Assembly: GCA_023412915.1 (NCBI GenBank)
Contig: JAEZRE010000024.1
Location: forward strand, 88,776-152,775
Source: Bacillota bacterium
GTDB lineage: Bacteria > Bacillota > Clostridia > Acetivibrionales > DTU013
Reading direction: 5' to 3'
DNA length: 64,000 nt
The stretch's first letter is position 1; every line of letters begins with the position of its first letter. A model generated the notes under the pieces. That model was not told the origin of the DNA. It did no database searches and saw nothing but the letters and a program-made list of their open reading frames with translations. Of the stretch, positions 23,962-33,400 are shown piece by piece. A program made the translations under genes and the position numbers.

Positions 23962-24146
23962 AGCATATCTGCCACGCCGATTACTTTCTATTGCAAGTTT
24001 CGCTCCAAGAGCATATATAACTCGTTTTGCGGCAAATTTTAACTCGCTTCGCTCAAACAAAAAATTTGCCTTATGCAAAACTTCGTTAATATGCTCTAAG
24101 TCGCAAAACTTACGCATTATCAAGTAACCGGCGTGGCAGATATGCT
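23962..24146. repeat. 185-base palindromic element between spoIID and murA
   Basis: The 18-base ends, AGCATATCTGCCACGCCG and its complement, are perfect. Inside, further blocks pair imperfectly (GAGCATAT, GGCAAATTTT), so most of the 185 bases can fold on themselves. It has no credible gene. It looks like a MITE-type insertion in the spoIID promoter region. Confidence 0.7.
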
Positions 24147-24182
24147 AACCGGTACAACAAGCTTATCTATCTATATTCACAT

Positions 24183-24224
24183 AAAAAATGAAGTATGCAG
24201 TTTACACTGCATACTTCATTTTGA
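24183..24224 (-). terminator. Rho-independent terminator after murA
   Basis: An AAATGAAGTATGCAGT stem pairs perfectly across a 4-base loop and is followed on the minus strand by six T residues. Confidence 0.88.
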
Positions 24225-24238
24225 AAGGTATCCCCGCC

Positions 24239-25501
24239 TTAATCGTCTTCGTCTCGCGTTATGCTTGCTCCCAGCTCTTTCAGCTTTTCGTCGATCCTTA
24301 TATAGCCTCTGTCGATATGTTCGATGTCAAGTATCTCCGTTGTGCCTTCGGCGGAGAGCCCGGCCAGTATCAGCGCCGCTCCCGCCCTCAGGTCCGTGGC
24401 CTTCACCTTTGTCCCTGTGAGCTTTTTGCAGCCTTCGATGATGGCGCTCCGGCCCTCCAGCTTTATGCTCGCTCCCATTCTTTTAAGCTCGCATACGTGC
24501 ATGAACCTGTTTTCAAAAATAGTCTCTATAACCATGCTCGTTCCGCATGCCACGCTCAGGAGCGACGTCATCTGCGACTGCATATCCGTAGGGAAGCCCG
24601 GATACGGGTGCGTCTTGATATCGACAGCGTTGAGCTGCCCGCCTCTCACCCGTATTGTGCTGAGCTCCTCCGAGACTTCCGCTCCAGCTTCCCTTAGTTT
24701 TGCAGTCACCGGTTTGAGATGATCCGTAACTACATTTTCAACCACTACGTCCCCGCCGGTGATAGCAGCCGCGACCATGTAGGTCCCGGCCTCTATCCGG
24801 TCAGGGATCACCGTATGGCTGACGCCTTTGAGCTCCCTGACCCCCGAAATTTTGATGGTATCCGTTCCCGCGCCTTTTATTTCAGCTCCCATTGATGTGA
24901 GATACGTCGCCAGATCGACTATCTCCGGCTCAATCGCCGCATTTTCTATGGTTGTCGAGCCTTCGGCCAGAGAAGCCGCCATCATGATATTTTCAGTAGC
25001 GCCGACGCTGGGAAAGTCGAGATAGACCTTACCGCCCTTAAGCCGGCTGTTTCTCCGGGCTTCGATATAGCCGTGTCCCTGCGTTATATTGGCGCCTAAC
25101 GCCATAAAGCCTTTTAAATGAAGATCCACTGGTCTCGAGCCGATCGCGCAGCCTCCCGGAAGCGATATCCTTACATATCCGGCTCTGGCCAGCAAAGGTC
25201 CCGCTACCAGGAAGGACGCCCTCATTTTATTGACCAGTTCATACGGCGCAGTTGTATTTGTCAAAGACGAGCAATTTATCTCCAGCTTGTTCTGACTGTC
25301 GGAAACATTGACTGTCGCCCCAAGAGATTTAACCAGATCGCACATTATTTTCACATCGTTCAGGTAAGGTAATTCATCGATGACGCTTCTTCCGTCGGCA
25401 AGCAGTGAAGCCGCAATTATCGGAAGCACCGAATTTTTAGCCCCGCTTACACGCACTCTGCCTTTTAGAGGCTTTCCCTCAGATATGATCAATTTGGACA
25501 C
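24239..25501 (-). CDS. murA: UDP-N-acetylglucosamine 1-carboxyvinyltransferase
   Basis: A 420-residue cytoplasmic enzyme that transfers enolpyruvate from PEP to UDP-GlcNAc, the first committed step of peptidoglycan synthesis. It shows K22/N23 in SGAKNS, the catalytic Cys118 in PGGCAIGSRP (the residue alkylated by fosfomycin) and the PTDMQSQMTSL motif. Full length. It sits between ywmB and spoIID, separated from spoIID by a terminator and a palindromic element, so spoIID has its own promoter. Confidence 0.97.
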   Translation of the reverse strand: MSKLIISEGKPLKGRVRVSGAKNSVLPIIAASLLADGRSVIDELPYLNDVKIMCDLVKSLGATVNVSDSQNKLEINCSSLTNTTAPYELVNKMRASFLVAGPLLARAGYVRISLPGGCAIGSRPVDLHLKGFMALGANITQGHGYIEARRNSRLKGGKVYLDFPSVGATENIMMAASLAEGSTTIENAAIEPEIVDLATYLTSMGAEIKGAGTDTIKISGVRELKGVSHTVIPDRIEAGTYMVAAAITGGDVVVENVVTDHLKPVTAKLREAGAEVSEELSTIRVRGGQLNAVDIKTHPYPGFPTDMQSQMTSLLSVACGTSMVIETIFENRFMHVCELKRMGASIKLEGRSAIIEGCKKLTGTKVKATDLRAGAALILAGLSAEGTTEILDIEHIDRGYIRIDEKLKELGASITRDEDD

Positions 25502-25551
25502 GTCTATTCTCCCCTTTATCTAAAGTATTTTCTTTCTCATTTGGTCCGCTG

Positions 25552-26316
25552 TCAGTATTCCGTTGTTATCACAGGCGTCGCGAGCCATATGTAGGTTTTT
25601 CCTTCGTAGGAATTATACCTTGCCGCCATATTTATATTGATGCGCCTGCCGTTTACACGGACGGCGTCGCGTATCGAAGGAGAAAAGGCCGAGACGCTTA
25701 CCAGCCCTGCTTCGTCGATCCCTTCAACTTCATTGGCACCTATTGTTTCAAACACCTTTTCATAGAGCCGGTCGAGCTTGTCCTCATCGAGCTTTCCATC
25801 GAGACTGCCCGTTATGGATATATTAACCGAAGGCTCTTTCGCATACTTCTCAAAAACGCCGTACAAGCCTTTTACAACCTTTGCCATGTCAAAAGATCCT
25901 GACGTATCGTCGTAGGTAGCAGCCAGCCTGAACAAATCAGGAGTTTTTGCCTGCCTGTCCTTCAATACACTTGTATGTATGGAATTGTATTCACTGATTA
26001 TGTAATCGGTTTGGGTTCCGAAGCTCAGGTCATTGTCGATATTGGTGAAAATGGGCTCTTTCCCGGCCGGATCGCCGCCGGCGCCGGAGATCATATCGCA
26101 GAGCAGCTGTCTCCTTATTTCTTCCTTTTCAAAATCGGCGGAAGAAAGGTCGCACCGTATGAAAACCTCACAGCTGACCGCAGATGCGCCTGTCGCTTTA
26201 AAAGCCGTATTCATAACCGCTGCTGTTGAATTTTCTTGTTGAACTTTTTGTATTGATATAAAAAAAATGGAGATGACTAATATAAAAATCAGTACCGCAA
26301 ATGTAAATTTTTTCAC
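25552..26316 (-). CDS. ywmB: YwmB family protein
   Basis: A 254-residue protein with a signal anchor (residues 3-22) and a YwmB domain (TATA-box-binding-like fold), ending in a conserved AARYNSYEGKTYIWLATPVI block. The function is not established; its fixed place before murA and spoIID suggests a link to envelope or spore development. An in-frame TTG at 26322 exists, but the GTG at 26316 has AAGGGGG seven bases upstream. It ends 50 bases before murA and is probably co-transcribed with it. Confidence 0.85.
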   Translation of the reverse strand: MKKFTFAVLIFILVISIFFISIQKVQQENSTAAVMNTAFKATGASAVSCEVFIRCDLSSADFEKEEIRRQLLCDMISGAGGDPAGKEPIFTNIDNDLSFGTQTDYIISEYNSIHTSVLKDRQAKTPDLFRLAATYDDTSGSFDMAKVVKGLYGVFEKYAKEPSVNISITGSLDGKLDEDKLDRLYEKVFETIGANEVEGIDEAGLVSVSAFSPSIRDAVRVNGRRININMAARYNSYEGKTYIWLATPVITTEY

Positions 26317-26441
26317 GTTCAAGCCCCCTTACTCGTTTACCGTAAAAATAATCCCGATAAAATTATTGCCGAAGGTAAGGGGGCATATACATGAAAAATT
26401 TCTATGTCGCGCTTCTTTACTGGTTGAGATGTCTTTTTTAC

Positions 26442-29400
26442 TCAGATTTCGCCCGCATAACGCAGCAGCTTTTCGAGTAGCACCATTGATTCGGCGCGTG
26501 TTACAGGGTCTTTGGGACCGAGTGTATCGGAAAACCTGCTTGTTATGACACCAATTTCCTGAGCAAACTTGATTTTCGGCAACAGCGCCGGACTGACCCG
26601 GTTGATATCCTTATATACCGCAGCGTCGTCAGACGACGGTTTTGCTTTTTCAGAAGTTTTCAGTTCATAGACCCGCATTGCCATGCCTATCATTTTCTCC
26701 CTCGTACAATTCGAGGCTGCGTTGTTTATATCCGCGTTCTGTATGATCCCGGCCTTTGCGGCGAGCGTCATATAATCGCTGCCATAGCTGACGTCAAGCA
26801 CATCGAGCATAAACTTCGTCGAATCGCCTGTCGTCAGTGTCTTTGAAGGCTCGAATTTCCTACCGGAAACCGATTTCAGCTTATGTGCCGACGCTACATT
26901 TACTATCGAATTTTTCGCGTAGCTGCCCGAAATGTCGTCAAAATAATTCGTACCCTGATCCGCAACAGCCATGCGGCCCGGAATAAGCGTTTCAAAGGAC
27001 AGTGTGCCGAGGCCCGCGTCGGTATCGAAGTTACCGGTCGACGCGGCTTTCACCCAGTCCGACGAAGCCGGAGACAGTACATAACCCGATGTAATTCCGG
27101 GCTTGTACCAACCGGCCGAGCTATAATCGTACACGATCTTAAGCGGCATTTGGAACGATTCGATAGGATCGGTTATGCCGTCTGAAAGCCCAATTTCAAC
27201 ATCGGATACGGGCGATCTGAGTATCAGGTTTTTGGTATTGCTGCCCGCATACGGGCTGTCAAGCGTAATATCTATCACATAGTTCGACTCGCCTTTTGTC
27301 GACCCGTATATGCCGTTGCTGTCGGCGAGAACACCCGGACGTATTACAACGGTATTCCTCGGCGTTTTGAGCATCAGGTTTTCTCCCAACGTTCCAAGCG
27401 CTTTGAATACCCTCTGCGAAACGGTGACTGAGATCGTTTTCGTTCCGGCGGGCGTATCCGTCAGTTTTATACAGTAATCCAGAACCTTATCGGTCCTGAC
27501 ATGCTCGATGAACCTATCGGCATTCACTCCGACGATTTTTATGCTCCATATCCCGTTTACAGCTTCATCGTCTATTATAATATAATCGCCGCTGATAACA
27601 TCCTCCGCGTCTTCGCTCGAATCGTAATCGTCGCTGCTTCTCAGCGTCCTAACCGTAACGCTTTGCGTGGGTTCAGAGGCAAGCTTCTTTTTGGGATCGT
27701 ACGCATACAGCCTCGCATAGTATCTGTAGTTGGACCTCAAGCCTTTTGCGGTATATTCGGAAGCTCCGCCCGTCACGGTGTACTTCTGGCTGTCCTTATA
27801 ATCTATGCTTCCGGCTATCTCAAGGATGTAATCCATACCGGGCTCCACGATCCATTCGTAGGTGATGCTGTTCAAGGTTATTGAACCGGGAGTACCCTTT
27901 ACCCCGAAGCCCTTCGGCGTATCGGGAGAGATATCCTTTTTGGTCTTCACCAGCAGGGAATCGCTTACTTCGGAGGTGTGTTTAACGCCGCCGCTGTCCG
28001 TTATATCAGCCCAGATCCAGAAATAGTAGACCGTATCCGGCTTTAGTCCGTCTATCCTGTAATATGTGGAATACTTCATCATATCGGGCGTAATATCCTT
28101 GGTGCCGATGGCCTTGCTGATATCATCAGCGGTACCGTAGCTGATGTGATACACATATTTGCTGTTGAAATTCCAGCCGAGGTCAACGAAGACGTCCCCG
28201 GCCTGGCTGTAGTTGAATACAGGGACGGTCGGCTCCTCCACAGTTATCGGGAAATCGGGCACTGTTGTTACCACTATCGGATCCGAAGGTTCTGATATCA
28301 AGTCGACAGTCTCCCCGGTGATTAAATCAACGTCTTTCCTCACGGCTCTAATCCAAAATATATATGTTGTGTTTGGTTCGAGAGCATTTATGGAAATGTC
28401 CACATTGTGCTTTTTGCCGTCCTGTATACCTCCGGGAGCATTTATGGCCTCATTTGGATCGTTTGGTGTGACAGGTACGTCTACAAGCTTATTGGCAGGC
28501 ATTTGCTTCAGAGTGCTGTAGTCGAAGTTGGGGGCGTATTCCACACAGCCCACGTTAATGGTCACTGAGCTGTCATATTCGACCTTCCTGTATTTCATCG
28601 GGTCAGCGGTACCGTCCTCGATTTTCGAAACAAGGTCGGGCACCGGAGGCACAAGTTTGAGACCCTCGGCATTTATGGCGCCCGGGGTCGCATATATCCA
28701 ATTATATCTGCCGGTGGCATCCATAGCGTATCTTTCGTACCACTTGTTTTGCATTGTTACAATGGCGGAAGTGCTTGTGACCAAGTCCTTGTTCAGCCGG
28801 TCTGTCTTGAGAGCAAACGGTGGCTTGTTCGGCGCAACAGGCTGGTCGGTCGGACCGGAAGCCGGCGTCATGATTATTTTCATCGCATAGTCCGACTCGA
28901 GAGTAATATTTTTAACGACATTATCCACGATCTCCACAAAGCTTTTCTTGGCCACTATTTTAAAGTAATACGTCGAATTGGGCTTGAGGTTATCGAGCAC
29001 GTATTTATATCCGATCACTTTTGTGCCGCTTTTTACGTAGTTGCTTTCATTCATTTTTACCGAGGAAGCGATCTTTGTTCCGGCAGGGGGAGAATTCAGC
29101 TGGTTCGGGTCCGTCAGCAACCATATGTCGTACTCTACGTCCGTATCCTCGCTGCCGTCCGCCTTCAGGGGAAGGTTCCAGAGTATGGTCGCGCTTTTCG
29201 AGGTCAATTCCTTGTCATAAAAGATACCTCCGTTGTCCGCATACGGGAAACCCGGTACGATAACAGGAGCGGCAGGAGTCGAAGGCACCTCCGATTCCCT
29301 GATGTGTATTTCCTGCGATCTGATAAAATCCTCAGGATAGACCAATTCTCCGTTTTCGGTCACGACAGCATAAATAATATAATAGTAATCCTCTTCTCCG

Positions 29401-30416
29401 GGCGCGACCGGTATCAGACAGGTAGTTCCCGAAGTCGATCTGAAAAACTGCGGATCGCCGGTCTTGCTCCTGTAAATCTTGTAAGAAACGCTGTAAGTAC
29501 TTTTCCAGGGTATTACAGGGCTCCATTCCAGTTTCCAGATAGAACCGCCGTTTTCCGTTGATGAAACCTTCGTCGTTTTGGCAAGGATATAGCTGCTTAC
29601 AGGATTCAGGGCATAGCTTTCCCTGGATCTGACAAGGCTTGGATCCAGGGAATTCGGCGCAATCTTGATATAATAGACCTTGCCCGGATCATTGACAGTG
29701 TAGATGTATTCGAGGGTACCGTCGTTCTGGTTTACCTTCACAGTACCGTTCGTGATCCAGTTCTGGTTGATATAGATAGGCTCTGTATTGGTGAAATCCT
29801 CGCTTTCGGAAATGTAAAGCTTGTATTCCATCCTCTTGCCGACATCCCAGACGTCATCCCATACGATCTTGATCTGGTTGGGTCCGTATGGAGACGCGCT
29901 TATATCGATATCCGTCATGAACCTCACCGAATTCGACATTTGCGACAGATCACTTTTAAGAACAGCCGTATCCTGTGAATAGGTGTAATAGGCTCTTGAA
30001 TAAGCGTAATAAACGGTTCCCGAAGAAAGGCCCGTCAGACGTATGTCATTATTTGCATCAGCTTTTGCCTCTATGTCGCCTTCCTTGAGCTCCACTGCCT
30101 TTGCCGGCTTGTACGGCTTATTTACCTCCTGCAGGTAATAGTTCAGAAATAAGCTGGAGTAAGCTGTAGAGGGAGGCGTGAGCTTCTGGCTCGTCAGTCC
30201 GGCAAAGCATTGTCGCTTTTGCCCGGCAGGCTGCGAACCGTCGCCGTATTGACTGTCATCAAAACCGATAAGAGGATTCCCGGAGATGTCCTTTGCAACG
30301 GCGAGTCCTTCAGGTTTTGGCTGCGACACCGCGGCAAAAACAGGGGTTAGCGCTCCATACTGCAGTATCAGCAGCATTATTAAAATAAAGCTCAATGCTT
30401 TTTTTACATTTCTCAT
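26442..30416 (-). CDS. Giant exported fibronectin-III/SLH protein (1,324 aa)
   Basis: A signal peptide (residues 1-28) is followed by about six fibronectin-III-like modules, each marked by an aromatic-rich NT(T/V)YYFKI-type strand (LKPNSTYYFKI, LEPNTTYIFWI, LKPDTVYYFWI, LRSNYRYYARL). A beta-rich region follows (about 960-1140), then three SLH motifs (about 1150-1324, ending TRAESMVLLEKLLRY). It should be bound to the cell wall through SLH and expose the Fn3 stalk. It lies 18 bases after a similar 1,663-residue gene and is surely its operon partner. A GAGGAGGG site precedes the ATG. The ligand is unknown. Confidence 0.9.
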   Translation of the reverse strand: MRNVKKALSFILIMLLILQYGALTPVFAAVSQPKPEGLAVAKDISGNPLIGFDDSQYGDGSQPAGQKRQCFAGLTSQKLTPPSTAYSSLFLNYYLQEVNKPYKPAKAVELKEGDIEAKADANNDIRLTGLSSGTVYYAYSRAYYTYSQDTAVLKSDLSQMSNSVRFMTDIDISASPYGPNQIKIVWDDVWDVGKRMEYKLYISESEDFTNTEPIYINQNWITNGTVKVNQNDGTLEYIYTVNDPGKVYYIKIAPNSLDPSLVRSRESYALNPVSSYILAKTTKVSSTENGGSIWKLEWSPVIPWKSTYSVSYKIYRSKTGDPQFFRSTSGTTCLIPVAPGEEDYYYIIYAVVTENGELVYPEDFIRSQEIHIRESEVPSTPAAPVIVPGFPYADNGGIFYDKELTSKSATILWNLPLKADGSEDTDVEYDIWLLTDPNQLNSPPAGTKIASSVKMNESNYVKSGTKVIGYKYVLDNLKPNSTYYFKIVAKKSFVEIVDNVVKNITLESDYAMKIIMTPASGPTDQPVAPNKPPFALKTDRLNKDLVTSTSAIVTMQNKWYERYAMDATGRYNWIYATPGAINAEGLKLVPPVPDLVSKIEDGTADPMKYRKVEYDSSVTINVGCVEYAPNFDYSTLKQMPANKLVDVPVTPNDPNEAINAPGGIQDGKKHNVDISINALEPNTTYIFWIRAVRKDVDLITGETVDLISEPSDPIVVTTVPDFPITVEEPTVPVFNYSQAGDVFVDLGWNFNSKYVYHISYGTADDISKAIGTKDITPDMMKYSTYYRIDGLKPDTVYYFWIWADITDSGGVKHTSEVSDSLLVKTKKDISPDTPKGFGVKGTPGSITLNSITYEWIVEPGMDYILEIAGSIDYKDSQKYTVTGGASEYTAKGLRSNYRYYARLYAYDPKKKLASEPTQSVTVRTLRSSDDYDSSEDAEDVISGDYIIIDDEAVNGIWSIKIVGVNADRFIEHVRTDKVLDYCIKLTDTPAGTKTISVTVSQRVFKALGTLGENLMLKTPRNTVVIRPGVLADSNGIYGSTKGESNYVIDITLDSPYAGSNTKNLILRSPVSDVEIGLSDGITDPIESFQMPLKIVYDYSSAGWYKPGITSGYVLSPASSDWVKAASTGNFDTDAGLGTLSFETLIPGRMAVADQGTNYFDDISGSYAKNSIVNVASAHKLKSVSGRKFEPSKTLTTGDSTKFMLDVLDVSYGSDYMTLAAKAGIIQNADINNAASNCTREKMIGMAMRVYELKTSEKAKPSSDDAAVYKDINRVSPALLPKIKFAQEIGVITSRFSDTLGPKDPVTRAESMVLLEKLLRYAGEI

Positions 30417-30434
30417 CCCGTACCCTCCTCAAGC

Positions 30435-33400
30435 CTATAGATCACCGGTCTGCTTCAACAGCTTCGTAAAGGCGGCTACGACCTCTGCTCTTGTCATTGC
30501 TGTTTTCGGGTTGAATTTTCCATTGCCATCCAGTTCCATGATTTTCATATCCACTATTACGACAACCGGTTGGTAAAATGCCTCGTCCATACTGTTTTCA
30601 TCCTTGATCGAGCTTCTGCCGCCAGGCCTGATGGCAGAAGCATTAACACCCTTTTTAGCAGAAAACAGTTTAAGAAGTACGGCGGCCGTTTCTTCCCTTT
30701 TTATATTCTTTTGAAGCAAATTCGGGTTCAAGATACTGTCCAGGCCAAGCTTGGTGTTTTTCTGCCTGATATTGAGGCCCGCGTCTTCTGTCGTCCTCCC
30801 GGTAACAACCTCATAAAGCAGAACGACTTCACTGCACGTTGCCTTGTTATCTGGCATGAAATTGGTCTGCATGCCCGGGAAGACGTCACTGAGATCATAT
30901 TTGGAGGACAGCTCTGTTATAAAGCTTCCGGACCAGTGTCCACCGGGTACCGCACCCGTACTGGTATTTGCGGTCGTCACGACGAATCTGCCCGTTTTTA
31001 TCAGGTTGAACCTTAAGCTTGAAGAGCCGAGTACCGTACTGACAGTTATCTTCTGCCACAACGCCGAGCCGGCGTATAACGCATACGGGACCTTTACGCC
31101 GCTTCCGCCCGTGAACGAAACATTTGCCGAAACGGGAGCGTCAAAGGCCGTTATATCTGTGACCGCATTTGCGATTCTGTATGAAGAAACGGTCTGGCTT
31201 ATGTACACAGCCAGATCACTCTGTATCTTATCGATCAGGTTTTGTGTATACTGGTCGATCAGGCTTTTGGACCCCGTGCCCGATCCCACGTACGCTGTTT
31301 CGAGCAGGTTGAGCATTTCGCTGACGAGACCCGTGTCTTTGTCGTAGAGCTTGTCGTGTATCAGCTGTGCCACATCCTTGTCGGTCTTTGATAACCCCAT
31401 GGCCTGCGTGCCGAGTTCGTTGACTTCGGAGACCTTCCGCAGGTTTGCGGGAAGCGCCGGCGTTGAAGCTTCGGTACGGGAGACCGTAAGTTTAACGTAC
31501 AGATCCTTCACTTCCTGTCTGGAGGTCAAAGCCTTGAATTGGCCGTCGGCTGAAGCATCCAGTGTCGTCGGCCGCAGCAAAAGCTCTGTCCCCGGGGTCT
31601 TGATCACCAGACTCCTGTTCGTGGAATTCATAGTCCTGATAACATTGGCAGGCACATATATCTCGTCTGTTTCGATATTCTCGGAAAGCGCCGTCATATC
31701 TATGGTAAACGAATCCGATGCCGTATTCCTCATTGCGTCGGAGACTCTTTCGCCCTTCAGCAGAATGCAGACGGTTTGGCTGTCGGCTGTGTCAACTACC
31801 CAGAAGTAACCCTTCTCGAGCTCTTCCATTTTGTCCAGGAAGATCGCTTTTACCTGCTCTCCGCGGTCAGTGTTGTCGTAATCTCCCTGGTTGAACTCTG
31901 TACGTATGTCGACAGGGCCCTCATATTTTGAATAGGCTATGAAATCATCGTTAACGGCGTCCACCTTTACAGCCCTTACTTTTATATAATATTTCGTATT
32001 CGATTTCAAAGGCTGCTTGGTCACAACGCCGCCCGGGAGAACGACATTGACGCTCTTTATTTTGGCGTGATAATATATTTCGTCCGAATTTATGGTGCGT
32101 ATCGTCTCTTCCTTGTAATATGGCTGAGCATTACCGTCCTTGTCGAAATACTGCTCAAGATCGGAAGCATTGAGAACCGTGTACTCCGAGCCGCCTTCCT
32201 CAACAATAGCCAACTCATACCACGCATGGCTGTCCAGGGGCTTTCCGACCCACATGACCTCGAGTTCATGGTTGGCGTCCCGGGTTTTCACGCCTATTTT
32301 CTCGTATACCGAGGTGCTGACGCCCTTCGTAACGCGGATATCATAGTACGTGTCGGCCTTCAGGCCAAAGATCCTGCCGTAGTAGGTCTTACCGTCACTA
32401 TCCTTGACGATGGTAGCCTGAGAGCGGTTCATCAGCTTGAAATCCGCATCCGAAGGGCCTTTAAGATAGATTTTATAATCCTCCGCGGTAAGCCCGACCG
32501 TGGCGTCAGTCCAGTAGAAGCCGAGTTCCGAGTTAATGACGGCTTCAAGTGAAGAGGGCTTTTCAATCAACAAGGTTGTTACAGGTATCGAAACCCAAAC
32601 GCTCTCGGAGGAAGGCTCGAGCAAACTGCCGTGGTCGTCCGTGCGGACTGCCTTGAGACTGAAATAATAAACCTTGTTGGGGAACATGCTGCGATCGACT
32701 GTAAAAGTATAGCCCACCCTTCCGTCATCCTCGCTTGAAGGCTCCGGATTTAAGTAGATCGCGCCGTTTGTAACTGTCATACCATTGACGGGATGGTCTT
32801 TATATGCTTCCAGAAAGCTTTGATATTCGGGATCATGCGCATAGTCGGCCGCCACGCCGTTCGGCCCGGTCTTTGAAGACGTCTTGATTATTTGGTAGAT
32901 TACATTTTTTTCATTCGTTTTCCTTGACCAGGTAAACGTAACGCTTTCGCCTGAAACCATCAGGTCTCCGGCACTGTTCTCCGCGATGGAGAAGTCGATC
33001 GGCGCCAGCGGCTTTATCTGGTTGTCGTCCGGAGGAGTAACTCCCGACGTTTTCGTCGTAACGGGAAGGACGGATGTGAAAATTGATTCCCTCGTCTCCA
33101 CATCGTCCGGGTCTGTTTTATTCTTTATCACCAGCCTAGCCTTGACCTTCACATAATACGTGGTGTTGGGCAGCAGAGCCGGACCAAACAGCCTGTAAGC
33201 GGCTGAATCCGGGTCTGAGAACTGTGATATCGCAGCCTTGACGTACGTGCTTTCCGGAACGTTGTCTCCGGTAAAGTCGACGTCGTTTCCACGGTACTGC
33301 GTGGTGCCAATAAGCGTGAAGGCCGATCTGGTGGTAGTCGCGGCAGTATTCATATACACGTCGTAGTAGACATAGCTATCGTATTTACTGCCGTTATAGA

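Noticed and set aside
23941..24123. 60-codon frame within the palindrome near spoIID
   Set aside because: It is produced by the palindromic repeat; no ribosome binding site.
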